Below are positions 8,456 through 17,503 of a stretch of 64,000 nt of DNA, in pieces. How positions within the stretch are numbered: position 1 is the stretch's first letter; every line of letters starts with the position of its first letter. Both the position numbers and the translations under genes were made by a program. Origin of the DNA: Rhodohalobacter sulfatireducens (lineage in GTDB: Bacteria > Bacteroidota > Rhodothermia > Balneolales > Balneolaceae); assembly GCF_022012475.1 (NCBI RefSeq), contig NZ_JAKLWS010000002.1:186001-250000 (forward strand). The letters are read 5' to 3'. Below the pieces are notes generated by a model. The model saw only the letters and a list, made by a program, of their open reading frames with translations. It was not told the origin of the DNA and made no database searches.

Positions 8456-9829
8456 TTGAGCATAGAATCCACCCTTCAAGAGTATTTAAGAAAGACAGCG
8501 AATGCGGCGCCACTGGCTGTCTTTCGTATTTTTTTCGGGATTTTAATGCTCATCAGTATCATACGGTTTGCCGCAAATGGATGGATCTATAAACTATACA
8601 TCGAGCCGGATTTCTTTTTCTCATACTATGGTTTTGAATGGGTCCAGCCGATTGGCGAATGGACATATTTGATTTTCATCATTTGCGGTCTCTCAACCAT
8701 TTTCGTTTCCATCGGGTATAAATACCGGGCAGCAATCATTGTTTTCTTCCTCAGTTTTACCTACATCGAACTGATGGACAAAACCACCTATCTGAATCAT
8801 TACTACTTCATCAGTATTCTCAGTTTTCTGATGATTTTTCTTCCTGCCCACGCATATTACTCGGTTGATGCCTGGAAAAATGAATCGCTTCGGGCTCAAA
8901 AAGTCCCTGCGTGGACCATTGATTCTATCAAATTACTTTTGGGAATAGTCTACTTTTATGCCGGTTTAGCGAAACTGAATTCAGACTGGTTGCTTCGAGC
9001 GATGCCTCTTCAAATCTGGCTTCCGGCAAACTATTCACTTCCAATTTTGGGTGATCTTCTCCAACAAACATGGGTTCATTATGCATTTTCATGGGCCGGA
9101 GCTCTCTACGATCTGACGATTCCGTTTCTATTACTGATGAAACGAACCCGCTTGTTTGCATTCGTCCTTGTGATCGTCTTTCATGCTCTGACAAGAGTTC
9201 TGTTTCCGATCGGCATGTTCCCGTACATCATGATAGTGAGTGCGCTGATCTTTTTTGAGCCGAAACTTCACAATACCATCCTGAGTCGGATCTCAAGATT
9301 CTTTAAAATCCAAAAAGATCGGTTTGATAATGCGAGATCTTATCTCTTCTCCAGCACTATAACCAGGAAAGCAAGTATTGGTTTACTCTCACTATTTTTT
9401 ATTGTCCAACTATTAATTCCGTTTCGATATCTGCTCTATCCCGGTGAGCTATTTTGGACAGAGGAGGGGTTCCGGTTTTCATGGCGGGTGATGCTTATGG
9501 AGAAAGCCGGTTATGCCAATTTTAAAGTTGTAGATTCTGAATCGGATCAGAGTTTCTACGTTGATAACACCGAATTTCTCACTCGATTCCAGGAAAAACA
9601 GATGGCAGCTCAGCCCGATTTCATCCTCGAGTATGCGCATCACCTCGAAGATTATTACCAACAAAAAGGGATTGAAGATCCCGGAATTTATGTAGAGAGT
9701 TTCGTAGCGCTAAATGGCAGAAGAAGCCGTCCGTATGTGGACCCAAATGCAGATCTGACTGAAATCGAACCATCACTGAAACACCGAACCTGGATACTTC
9801 CATTTGATGATGAGATTAAAGGACTTTAG
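8456..9829 (+). CDS. HTTM-domain membrane protein
   Basis: Protein of 457 aa read from TTG at 8456, 3 bp after the imelysin stop. No ATG gives the complete N-terminus, since PLAVFRIFFGILMLISIIRF already belongs to the first membrane helix of the family. It has about eight transmembrane segments and the HTTM (horizontally transferred transmembrane) pattern seen in vitamin K-dependent gamma-carboxylase-like proteins, for example YFYAGLAKLNSDWL and the periplasmic C-terminal domain. Its biochemical role in bacteria is not established. Here it sits between imelysin and the TonB receptor, overlapping the latter by 23 bp, so it probably helps iron or ligand handling at the inner membrane. Confidence 0.8.
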   Translation: MSIESTLQEYLRKTANAAPLAVFRIFFGILMLISIIRFAANGWIYKLYIEPDFFFSYYGFEWVQPIGEWTYLIFIICGLSTIFVSIGYKYRAAIIVFFLSFTYIELMDKTTYLNHYYFISILSFLMIFLPAHAYYSVDAWKNESLRAQKVPAWTIDSIKLLLGIVYFYAGLAKLNSDWLLRAMPLQIWLPANYSLPILGDLLQQTWVHYAFSWAGALYDLTIPFLLLMKRTRLFAFVLVIVFHALTRVLFPIGMFPYIMIVSALIFFEPKLHNTILSRISRFFKIQKDRFDNARSYLFSSTITRKASIGLLSLFFIVQLLIPFRYLLYPGELFWTEEGFRFSWRVMLMEKAGYANFKVVDSESDQSFYVDNTEFLTRFQEKQMAAQPDFILEYAHHLEDYYQQKGIEDPGIYVESFVALNGRRSRPYVDPNADLTEIEPSLKHRTWILPFDDEIKGL

Positions 9830-12293
9830 TCTTTTTATAATTCTATTTATTTGCCCAATTGTTGCCTTCTCTCAACACTCTATTTCGGGAACCATCACAG
9901 ATCAGAATTCCGGCGAACCGTTGGCCGGTGTTGATATCTACGACAATGCTGCTGGTAAATCATACCAGTCGAATAGAGATGGAGAATTCGTCATCGAAAA
10001 TCTCCCGAATGGAGAATACAATTTCTACTTCTTTTTTCTGGGTTATGAAATTCTGAACAAAACGGTTGCTGTGGATGGGGAAAATGTCAATTTAGATATT
10101 GAGCTTGAAAAGCTGGCCCGGGAGATGTCGGAAGTAGCCGTAATTGATCAGCGGGATCAGATTTTTGCAATCAAACGATTGCGTGAAGTGGAGGGTACAT
10201 CGATTTTTGCCGGCAAGAAAACCGAGGTGATTTCAGTCAATCAGGTAGTTGGGAATACGGCAGCGAATAATGCACGCCAGATCTATTCACAAATATCCGG
10301 CCTCAATATTTATGAGTCGAATGACGCCGGGTTACAGTTGAATGTGGGTGGGAGAGGGCTTGACCCAAATCGCTCGTCGAACTTTAATGTACGACAGAAT
10401 GGATATGATATCAGTGCCGATGTTTTGGGCTACCCGGAGAGTTATTACACCCCTCCGGCTGAGGCGCTTCAAGAGATCCAGGTGATTCGCGGGGCCGCTT
10501 CCCTTCAATATGGCACGCAGTTTGGCGGGTTGATCAATTTCCAGATGAGAAAACCCGATCCCGCAAAAAATATTGAATGGCGATCCCGGCAATCGGTCGG
10601 CTCAAATAGTCTGCTCACCAGTTTCAATAGCCTTGGAGGAACCGTGGGGAAGGTAGGCTATTACGGGTACTTCAACTACAAAGATGGCGAAGGCTTCAGG
10701 CCAAATTCAGGTTTCGAATCAAGTAATTTCTATCTCTATAAAGATGTAGAACTGGCTGAAAAAACCACGGTCAGTTTCGATTTTACCTACCTCTATTACC
10801 TGGCTCAACAACCGGGCGGTTTGACGGATGCCCAGTTTTACGAGGATCCAACCTTCAGCAACAGAACAAGAAACTGGTTTGAAGTAGACTGGAAACTGGC
10901 ATCGGTAAAGTTAGATCACCGGTTTTCATATCAATCCAGGTTGAGTGTAACGGTGTTTGGTTTGGATGCTTCCCGAAAATCTGTGGGATTTCGTACGAAC
11001 CGTGTTTCCCAGGAGGATGATTTGGACGCTCCTCGTGACCTGATTCTCGGAAACTTTAAGAATTGGGGAGTGGAAACCCGGTTCCTCCAGCGCTATAAGT
11101 TAGGAGATAAAAACGCTGTATTCCTGATCGGATCAAAATATTATCAATCCAAGAACACATCCGTTCAGGGACCCGGAACAGCGGGAGCTGAGGCTAATTT
11201 TTCTTTGGCTGATGATGCATTTCCAAACTACCCGAATCAATCGAACTTTACGTTTCCCAACCGGAATGCAGCGGTATTTGGTGAGAACATTTTTTACTTG
11301 AAAGATAACTTTTCGATTACACCCGGATTTCGTTTTGAATACATCAAAACAGAGAGTGAGGGATCGTATAAACGCGTCAACTTTGACCTGGCCGGAAACC
11401 CCATCCAAAATCAAACGTTTGAGGATAACCGAGTATTCGATCGCTCATTTGTATTGTTGGGTCTTGGTGTGAGCTATCTTCCGAAACCGGGTATTGAACT
11501 CTATGGAAATTTTTCGCAGAACTACCGGTCTGTCACATTTAACGATATTCGAGTCGTAAATCCGACATTCCAGGTTGATCCCGATATCTCAGATGAAAGT
11601 GGATTTACAACAGATTTTGGGGTTCGGGGAAATATCAATGATGTTCTTTCCTTTGATGTGGGAGGATTCGGACTGATGTACGACGATCGCCTCGGGGAAG
11701 TACTTCGGGCAGAAACACGGGTTAATGCAGATGGTGAGCTTGAGGAAACCGGACGGGTAGTGCGATTTCGAGGAAATATCGGACAGGCGTTTATGTATGG
11801 CCTCGAAACCTTGGTGGATCTGAACCTGCTTCCGATACTTGATTTTGATGCCCGAAATGCTCGTTTGAACTTATATGCCAACACGGCCATCACAAAATCA
11901 GAATACCTCGATTCGGATATTCCGGGAGTTGAGGGTAATGAGGTGGAATTTATACCATTGATAAATCTCAAAACGGGGATCCGGTTTGGATATAAAAATC
12001 TGTTGGGCAGCCTTCAATACACCTATCTATCCAAGCAGTTCACGGATGCGTCCAACGCACTCCAAAATGTGAATGACAATCAGAGTGGGATAAAAGGGGA
12101 GATTCCAGCTTACGATATTCTGGATTTGTCGCTTTCCTGGTCATACAAAATGTTTAAGGTTGAAACGGGGATCAACAATCTGTTGGATAAGAGTTACTTT
12201 ACCAGACGAGCGACCGGTTACCCCGGTCCCGGAATTATTCCATCCCCGCCACGTACCTATTATGTGACGTTGCAGTTTATGCTGGATTCGTGA
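9807..12293 (+). CDS. TonB-dependent outer-membrane receptor, probably iron-related
   Basis: Protein of 828 aa from ATG at 9807 (a second ATG at 9810 is equally possible; both lie inside the preceding gene). A signal peptide ends near FSQ. Then come a carboxypeptidase-like beta-sandwich (about 24-105, GTITDQNSGEPLAGVDIY), the plug domain (about 110-240, with IQVIRGAASLQYGTQFGG) and a 22-strand barrel ending in the hydrophobic VTLQFMLDS. There is no STN domain, so it does not signal to a FecR. As last gene of the DUF4856-imelysin-HTTM run it likely imports an iron complex; FecA-like receptors occur in the same place in related genomes. Confidence 0.88.
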   Translation: MMRLKDFSLFIILFICPIVAFSQHSISGTITDQNSGEPLAGVDIYDNAAGKSYQSNRDGEFVIENLPNGEYNFYFFFLGYEILNKTVAVDGENVNLDIELEKLAREMSEVAVIDQRDQIFAIKRLREVEGTSIFAGKKTEVISVNQVVGNTAANNARQIYSQISGLNIYESNDAGLQLNVGGRGLDPNRSSNFNVRQNGYDISADVLGYPESYYTPPAEALQEIQVIRGAASLQYGTQFGGLINFQMRKPDPAKNIEWRSRQSVGSNSLLTSFNSLGGTVGKVGYYGYFNYKDGEGFRPNSGFESSNFYLYKDVELAEKTTVSFDFTYLYYLAQQPGGLTDAQFYEDPTFSNRTRNWFEVDWKLASVKLDHRFSYQSRLSVTVFGLDASRKSVGFRTNRVSQEDDLDAPRDLILGNFKNWGVETRFLQRYKLGDKNAVFLIGSKYYQSKNTSVQGPGTAGAEANFSLADDAFPNYPNQSNFTFPNRNAAVFGENIFYLKDNFSITPGFRFEYIKTESEGSYKRVNFDLAGNPIQNQTFEDNRVFDRSFVLLGLGVSYLPKPGIELYGNFSQNYRSVTFNDIRVVNPTFQVDPDISDESGFTTDFGVRGNINDVLSFDVGGFGLMYDDRLGEVLRAETRVNADGELEETGRVVRFRGNIGQAFMYGLETLVDLNLLPILDFDARNARLNLYANTAITKSEYLDSDIPGVEGNEVEFIPLINLKTGIRFGYKNLLGSLQYTYLSKQFTDASNALQNVNDNQSGIKGEIPAYDILDLSLSWSYKMFKVETGINNLLDKSYFTRRATGYPGPGIIPSPPRTYYVTLQFMLDS

Positions 12294-12307
12294 ATATAAA
12301 TAGAGAT

Positions 12308-12330
12308 GGCGCGAGCGTCTCGCTCGTGCC
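12308..12330. repeat. Dispersed GC-rich palindrome, copy 1
   Basis: GGC-GCGAGCG-TCT-CGCTCGT-GCC, an almost perfect hairpin between two genes on opposite strands. It belongs to the same family as the repeats at 15432, 42611 and 45750. It has no T run, so it is not a simple terminator. Confidence 0.7.
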
Positions 12331-12429
12331 TGTTGAAGTGAACTCGGGGGATGTTCCTTCGCCATGAGAACACCTCTCTGAGTTTTCCAAGAACAATTGA
12401 AAAACTCTGTATCTGCTGAAGGAGAGATT

Positions 12430-13764
12430 TTACAAAAACTTACTCGCCAAATTTGCCAGTTCCGAACGCTCTCCTTTTTCGAGGTTGATATGCGCATAGA
12501 CATCATTATTGTTCATGCGGTCCACAAGGTAGGAGAGGCCGTTGCTTTGTGTGTCAAGATACGGTGTGTCGATCTGGAAAATGTCACCCGTAAATACAAT
12601 CTTCGTATTTTCCCCGGCGCGCGTGATAATCGTTTTTACTTCATGCGGCGTTAGGTTTTGAGCTTCATCAATAATAAATATCACATTATTCAGACTTCGT
12701 CCGCGGATATATGCGAGCGGTACAATTGAGAGTTTCTCATTCTGGACCATCTCATCAATCTTCTTGTACTGCTTGCTGCTCTCTTTATACTGATTTTTGA
12801 TGATGTTCAGATTGTCCCACAATGGTTGCATGTAAGGGTCAATTTTTGATTTAACATCGCCGGGAAGGTATCCCAAATCGCGATTACTTAGCGGCACAAT
12901 CGGTCGTGCCAAATAGATCTGTCGATATTCGCGTCGCTGCTCAAGGGCACATGCCAGTGCGAGCAGTGTTTTTCCTGTTCCTGCCGCTCCTGTAATGGTA
13001 GCTAGCAGAACCTCCGGATTCATCAGTGCGTGCATCGCAAAGGTTTGTTCGGCATTTTTCGGTGTGATACCGTAAGCGTTTTTCGGATTGACCAACTCTA
13101 CTTTCTCACTCGCCGGATTATAATAACCAAGCGCCGAACTGGAGTGATTTTTCAGAATATAGTAATGGTTGCTGACAGGCTTCGTTTGATCAATCTCTTC
13201 ATAATCAATCTGCCCTTTTTTATACAGATCGTTGATATGACTGTTGTCTTCAAATTTCAGATCAGTCTTGCCGCGGTAGAGATGATTGATATCCTTGATG
13301 CGAATCGTCTCATAATCCTCGGCATCCAGGCTCAATGCTCTGGCCTTTAAACGAAGATTAATATCTTTCGAAACCAGCGTGACTTTCTTGTCTGGTTCTT
13401 CCTCTCGAAGCTTAAGGGCTGAATTCAGAATGCGGTGATCATTTTTTTGAGACCCGAATACCTCAGCGGCATCCACTTTGCTTCCTTCGTTGCTGATCAC
13501 CCTGATTTTTCCATGTGATTTGCCATTCAGTGGAATCCATTTCTGGATCATATTGGCATCGGTAATTTTGTCGAGGTAGCGGATAAATTCTCTTGCATGA
13601 AGATTCGTGACCGTATTTCCTTTTTTAAAAGAGTCCAACTCTTCCAACACGGTTATGGGAATAGCAATGTCGTGCTTTTCAAAGTTCTTTACAGCTTCAG
13701 AATCATATAAAAGAACGGATGTGTCGAGTACGAAAATCTTCTTCGCTTTCTTTTGTCTGGGCAT
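12430..13764 (-). CDS. PIN-PhoH fusion ATPase
   Basis: Protein of 444 aa. Residues 9-145 form a PIN nuclease domain (FVLDTSVLLYD, with acidic residues Asp14, Glu41/42 and DxNLRLKA near 134-141). Residues about 225-444 form a PhoH-type P-loop domain with Walker A GAAGTGKT (259-266) and Walker B VIFIIDEAQN (361-370). PIN-PhoH proteins are suggested to be ATP-driven RNA helicase/RNases; mycobacterial PhoH2 has this activity. The gene is transcribed alone towards the TonB receptor operon. The family is chromosomal and housekeeping-like, and this copy appears complete. Confidence 0.92.
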   Translation of the reverse strand: MPRQKKAKKIFVLDTSVLLYDSEAVKNFEKHDIAIPITVLEELDSFKKGNTVTNLHAREFIRYLDKITDANMIQKWIPLNGKSHGKIRVISNEGSKVDAAEVFGSQKNDHRILNSALKLREEEPDKKVTLVSKDINLRLKARALSLDAEDYETIRIKDINHLYRGKTDLKFEDNSHINDLYKKGQIDYEEIDQTKPVSNHYYILKNHSSSALGYYNPASEKVELVNPKNAYGITPKNAEQTFAMHALMNPEVLLATITGAAGTGKTLLALACALEQRREYRQIYLARPIVPLSNRDLGYLPGDVKSKIDPYMQPLWDNLNIIKNQYKESSKQYKKIDEMVQNEKLSIVPLAYIRGRSLNNVIFIIDEAQNLTPHEVKTIITRAGENTKIVFTGDIFQIDTPYLDTQSNGLSYLVDRMNNNDVYAHINLEKGERSELANLASKFL

Positions 13765-13925
13765 AGGCCATACAAATTTGTGTGAGAGATGTGTGTCTGT
13801 AGTGATGTATTAAAACAACAATAATCAAACAAACTCACAGAATCAATTCCCTGTAAAAATTTTACGAAGAGTTTATTTGACTTTTCTGATTTGGTTTAAA
13901 TCTATAAAGGATTGTTTTGAGCAAT

Positions 13926-14225
13926 TTATACAGCATTCATTTCAAGAGATTTGATTTCTTCCAAGTCTTTCTTCTTGCTTTCTGCTTCTTCCTCAAGATC
14001 ATAATCATCCTGCAAGCCTAACCAGAATTTAGCACTGGTTCCAAAATATTTGGAAAGCCGAAGAGCAGTATCAGCGGTAATACTTCGCTTTTTATGGATA
14101 ATTTGACTAATCCGGGTTTGTGGCATAAACGTCTCTTTTGCCAGCCGATAAGCGGAGATGCCGAGAGGATCTAAAAACTCTTCTTTCAACACTTCACCAG
14201 GATGTATGTTCGGTAACTTTTCCAT
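13926..14225 (-). CDS. higA: HigA-family antitoxin
   Basis: Protein of 99 aa. The opening IHPGEVLKEEFLDPLGIS is typical of HigA. A helix-turn-helix follows (about 22-62, YRLAKETFMPQTRISQIIHKK), then KFWLGLQDDYDLEEEAES, the usual HigA end. It binds HigB toxin and represses the operon. It lies 13 bp downstream of the toxin gene, the reversed toxin-first order that is standard for higBA. Confidence 0.92.
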   Translation of the reverse strand: MEKLPNIHPGEVLKEEFLDPLGISAYRLAKETFMPQTRISQIIHKKRSITADTALRLSKYFGTSAKFWLGLQDDYDLEEEAESKKKDLEEIKSLEMNAV

Positions 14226-14238
14226 TGCACTTGGGTTT

Positions 14239-14520
14239 TTAATGATAATCTATAATCTCAACTTGATACGCATCATCGTTCTTCCATTGGAAAATGATAC
14301 GCCATTGTTGATTGATACGGATGCTGAAATAATCCTTTAAATCACCTTTTAGCTTTTCCAATCGATTTGCTGGAGGAATACTAAGATCATTTATACTTTG
14401 AGCATTATTTATCATCCTTAATTTTCGACGGGATTTTGATTGAATATCTGGCGGCAGTTTTGTAGATCTTATGCCATTCCAAATTAACTCCGTCTCCTTA
14501 TCGTTAAAGCTTTTAATCAT
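14239..14520 (-). CDS. higB: HigB-family toxin (RelE/ParE fold)
   Basis: Protein of 93 aa. It matches HigB/RelE-like mRNA interferases: IRSTKLPPDIQSKSRRKLRMINNA, then LPP/PANRLEKLKGDL, and the strand YFSIRINQQWRIIFQW with the conserved Arg residues used for mRNA cleavage on the ribosome. Full length and intact, followed by its antitoxin. A 9 bp inverted repeat just upstream is a candidate HigA operator. Confidence 0.92.
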   Translation of the reverse strand: MIKSFNDKETELIWNGIRSTKLPPDIQSKSRRKLRMINNAQSINDLSIPPANRLEKLKGDLKDYFSIRINQQWRIIFQWKNDDAYQVEIIDYH

Positions 14521-14561
14521 TTTACTTATGTTATACGATACTAACGCGAAAAATAAGTAAA
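14521..14561 (-). promoter_or_regulatory. Candidate operator/promoter of higBA
   Basis: Perfect 9 bp arms TTTACTTAT (14521-14529) and ATAAGTAAA (14553-14561) directly upstream of the higB start codon. Such palindromes are usual HigA targets; binding is inferred. Confidence 0.4.
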
Positions 14562-14598
14562 AAATTTTAGATATGTGTCAAAAATTTAGAAAAGAGTC

Positions 14599-15381
14599 TT
14601 AGAACGTCGATGAGTTACTTGAAAACTTATAAAGAGCAATCGAACAAGCAATCGCCGCATTCAAACTCTCCACCTGATTCGGTTTTCCATCAATTTTGAT
14701 CGAATGTCGGCCATCTCTGAATAACTCATCAGAAATTCCATTTCCTTCATTTCCCACAACCAGAATACTTTTCTCTGATTTCGGTCTCTCTTCAAGATTT
14801 TTTGATCCTTCACCTGCATCAAGCAGGAAAGTCGTCCAATTTTCTTTTTCGAAGGATGTTAACAGATCATTCAGATTCCCAGAGATATATGGTAACACAC
14901 CGGTCGCGCCTGCCGTACTCCGAACCACTTTAGGATGAAAGGAATCCACAGTTCCGGTTCCAAATATGATTCCTGTCACGTCAAACCAGCTAGCCGTTCG
15001 GATGATTGTCCCCAAATTTCCCGGGTCCTGGATAGCGTCGATAGCGAGTATTACTCCTGATTTTTGGCTTAGATTTTCCACACTCGATTCTTGCGGAATT
15101 TTACAGACAGCAACAATTCCCTGGGGGTTATCGGTATCCGAAACAGTTTCAAAATCAGAAGACTCCAATTCAAAAAACGAAAGATCTCTTTTGATTGATA
15201 GCTGCTCAGGATTCCAGCCTTTTTGAATGATCAACTCTTCTACCTCTATTTTACCATTCTCAAGAATTTGCTCCACACACCGAACACCCTCGGCCAGGAA
15301 TTGACCACTCCTCTTGCGATATTTTCCCATCAGAAGTTTTTTCCAGTTCTTCAGTTGATTGTTCGATGCGGGTTTAATCAT
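14599..15381 (-). CDS. SpoU/TrmH-family RNA 2'-O-methyltransferase
   Basis: Protein of 260 aa starting at the ATG at 15381 (MIKPASNNQLKNWKKLL). The longer frame to 15474 was rejected because its first 31 residues are encoded by a dispersed inverted repeat and have no family likeness. An N-terminal substrate-binding domain (about 10-90) is followed by the SPOUT knot with motif 1 (DPGNLGTIIRTASWF), motif 2 (VGNEGNGIS) and motif 3 (SLNAAIACSIALY). Members methylate ribose 2'-OH in 23S rRNA or tRNA using SAM. Close relatives are called RlmB/TsnR-like; the target nucleotide is not evident. Confidence 0.9.
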   Translation of the reverse strand: MIKPASNNQLKNWKKLLMGKYRKRSGQFLAEGVRCVEQILENGKIEVEELIIQKGWNPEQLSIKRDLSFFELESSDFETVSDTDNPQGIVAVCKIPQESSVENLSQKSGVILAIDAIQDPGNLGTIIRTASWFDVTGIIFGTGTVDSFHPKVVRSTAGATGVLPYISGNLNDLLTSFEKENWTTFLLDAGEGSKNLEERPKSEKSILVVGNEGNGISDELFRDGRHSIKIDGKPNQVESLNAAIACSIALYKFSSNSSTF

Positions 15382-15431
15382 AAGTGTGAAGTAAAAAAAG
15401 TGAAAACGCAAAAGTGAAAATACTAAAGATA

Positions 15432-15489
15432 GCGCAAGCGTCTCGCTTGTTCTTCGGTGTCGTGTGGGGCACAAGCGAGACGCTTGCGC
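15432..15489. repeat. Dispersed GC-rich palindrome, copy 2 (19 bp perfect arms)
   Basis: GCGCAAGCGTCTCGCTTGT (15432-15450) and its exact complement ACAAGCGAGACGCTTGCGC (15471-15489) flank a 20 bp centre. Each arm is itself a small hairpin of the same family as the copy at 12308. It sits in the upstream region of the methyltransferase gene. Confidence 0.8.
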
Positions 15490-15553
15490 CAGCCTGAAGT
15501 CCTACTTACTTAATAAGTCCATTGATTATATAAAAAGATTTAGATTTTTCTTA

Positions 15554-15670
15554 CCAGAAACCAGAAACCAGAAACCAGAAACCAGAAACCAGAAACCAGA
15601 AACCAGAAACCAGAAACCAGAAACCAGAAACCACAAACCAGAAACCAGAAACCAGAAACCAGAAACCAGA
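15554..15670. repeat. Heptamer tandem repeat, about 16.7 copies of CCAGAAA
   Basis: A near-perfect array of 7 bp units, with one variant unit CCACAAA at 15631-15637, 69 bp before the ALDH start codon. Since 7 is not a multiple of 3 it can be read in all frames and creates a false ORF of repeated KPETRNQ. Length change by slippage could affect the downstream promoter spacing. Confidence 0.9.
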
Positions 15671-15738
15671 TCTGCCTTTTCACTTAACTACTTTCCCTAT
15701 ATCTTACTAGAAATATTCAAATAAAAGCCATTCAAGAC

Positions 15739-17259
15739 ATGAAAGATTTTTTGAGCAAGCTCGGTATTAAACATGAGAATTCAGGCACATCAACCGGACA
15801 AGAATTTTTGAAGGATGTAACTTCGGAAAAAATTACAAGTTATACACCTTCCGACGGATCAGAGATTGCCACAGTTTATGAAACGACAAAAAGTGAGTAT
15901 GAAGAAGTCGTACAAAAATCACAAGAGGCGTTCAAAGAGTGGCGAATGATGCCGGCGCCGCAGAGAGGAGAGATTGTTCGGCAGATTGGTGAAGAGCTTC
16001 GAAAATACAAAGAACCGCTGGGGAAATTGGTCAGTTACGAGATGGGCAAAGTCTACCAGGAAGGATTGGGTGAAGTCCAGGAGATGATCGACATCTGTGA
16101 TTTTGCCGTGGGTCAGTCGCGAATGCTGTATGGCAAAACGATGCACTCCGAAAGACCTCAACACAGAATGTATGAGCAGTGGCATCCGTTGGGTCCCGTT
16201 GGTGTGATTTCCGCATTTAATTTTCCGGTTGCAGTCTACAGTTGGAATGCCATGATTGCAGCCATTTGCGGCGATACTATCATATGGAAGGGATCCGAAA
16301 AAACGCCACTTTGCGGAGTTGCGGTTCAAAATATCATCGGAAATGTTCTGAAAGCAAATGATGTGCCGGAAGGCGTTTTTAGTTTGATAACAGGCGGCCG
16401 AGAGGTCGGCGAATGGATGACAACCGACGAACGAATTCCGTTGATTTCTGCAACCGGATCAATCCGAATGGGTAAACAGGTTGCGCAGACCGTTGGAGCC
16501 CGCCTCGGTAAAACGATCCTGGAACTGGGTGGCAATAACGCAATTATCATCAGTAAAGATGCGGATTTGGAAATGGCGGTCCGTGCGGTTGTCTTTGGAG
16601 CGGTGGGAACGGCTGGCCAGCGTTGTACATCCACCCGGCGACTCATCATTCACGAATCTGTTTTTGATGAATTGAAAGATCGGTTGGTCTCGATTTATCA
16701 AAGTATTAAAATCGGGGACCCGCTGGATGAGGATACATTGGTCGGTCCGCTGATTGATCAGGATGCAGTGCAGGCGATGCAAAATGCACTCAAACAGATC
16801 AAAGAAGAAGGGGGAAAGGTTATCACCGGTGGGGAAGTGCTTGAAAATATGGAAGGTCATTATGTGAAGCCCGCCATTTGTGAAGTAAAAAATCATTACG
16901 AAATCGTTCAGGAAGAGACGTTTGCCCCGATTTTATATCTCATCAAATATTCATCATTGAAGGAAGCGATGGAATATCACAATGGTGTAAAGCAGGGATT
17001 AAGTTCAGCCATGTTTACGCTGAATATGCGTGAAGCTGAGACATTTTTGAGCCATCGGGGATCGGATTGCGGCATTGCCAACATTAATATCGGGACGAGT
17101 GGCGCAGAAATTGGCGGAGCATTTGGTGGTGAAAAAGAGACCGGCGGCGGACGCGAATCCGGCTCGGATGCCTGGAAAGCGTATATGCGTCGGCAGACGA
17201 ATACCATCAATTGGGGCGATGAACTGCCTCTTGCACAGGGCATTGAGTTTGATGTGTAG
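15739..17259 (+). CDS. Aldehyde dehydrogenase, ALDH7 (alpha-aminoadipic semialdehyde/P6C) type
   Basis: Protein of 506 aa, full length. It carries the ALDH7 features FNFPVAVYSWN (160-170), the general base Glu262 in LELGGN and the catalytic Cys296 in GQRCTSTRR. The C-terminal EIGGAFGGEKETGGGRESGSD stretch is typical of ALDH7A1/AmaB-type enzymes, which oxidise alpha-aminoadipic semialdehyde (piperideine-6-carboxylate) to aminoadipate with NAD+ in lysine breakdown. The plain ALDH assignment is firm; the lysine role is inferred from subfamily likeness, since no other lysine gene is adjacent. A heptamer repeat lies upstream and a 97 bp inverted-end element just downstream. Confidence 0.88.
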   Translation: MKDFLSKLGIKHENSGTSTGQEFLKDVTSEKITSYTPSDGSEIATVYETTKSEYEEVVQKSQEAFKEWRMMPAPQRGEIVRQIGEELRKYKEPLGKLVSYEMGKVYQEGLGEVQEMIDICDFAVGQSRMLYGKTMHSERPQHRMYEQWHPLGPVGVISAFNFPVAVYSWNAMIAAICGDTIIWKGSEKTPLCGVAVQNIIGNVLKANDVPEGVFSLITGGREVGEWMTTDERIPLISATGSIRMGKQVAQTVGARLGKTILELGGNNAIIISKDADLEMAVRAVVFGAVGTAGQRCTSTRRLIIHESVFDELKDRLVSIYQSIKIGDPLDEDTLVGPLIDQDAVQAMQNALKQIKEEGGKVITGGEVLENMEGHYVKPAICEVKNHYEIVQEETFAPILYLIKYSSLKEAMEYHNGVKQGLSSAMFTLNMREAETFLSHRGSDCGIANINIGTSGAEIGGAFGGEKETGGGRESGSDAWKAYMRRQTNTINWGDELPLAQGIEFDV

Positions 17260-17270
17260 AGGTTTCACCA

Positions 17271-17367
17271 AGACATTGTATTTTTTTCAATTGGCAAATA
17301 ATTTTCAAACTCTAAAAAGCGCGTACTAGTATTGGCGTTTTTGAATGGTAAGAAAAATACAATGTCT
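17271..17367. repeat. 97 bp inverted-end element, copy A
   Basis: Perfect 15 bp ends AGACATTGTATTTTT (17271-17285) and AAAAATACAATGTCT (17353-17367). Two more elements with the same ends and nearly the same length lie at 18902 and 19728, though the interiors differ. After the right end copies A and B share AAAACTT(G/A)TTG. MITE-like or a strong long-range hairpin; no ORF inside. Confidence 0.75.
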
Positions 17368-17503
17368 AAAACTTGTTGCGTTACTTGTACATGGTATTGA
17401 ATTTGATACGTAAACAGCATTTTTCTTTCCCGATTTCTAAACTTTGAAAATGAGATTTCGTACACCACGGGTGCATAAAATATGAATCCCTCAAAAGAAT
17501 AAG

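Noticed and set aside
15382-15474. 31-residue extension of the SpoU methyltransferase
   Set aside because: Encoded by a dispersed inverted repeat and not part of the family N-terminus.
15464-15724. 86-codon plus-strand ORF rich in KPETRNQ repeats
   Set aside because: It is made by the CCAGAAA heptamer array, which reads open in all frames; no start context or family.
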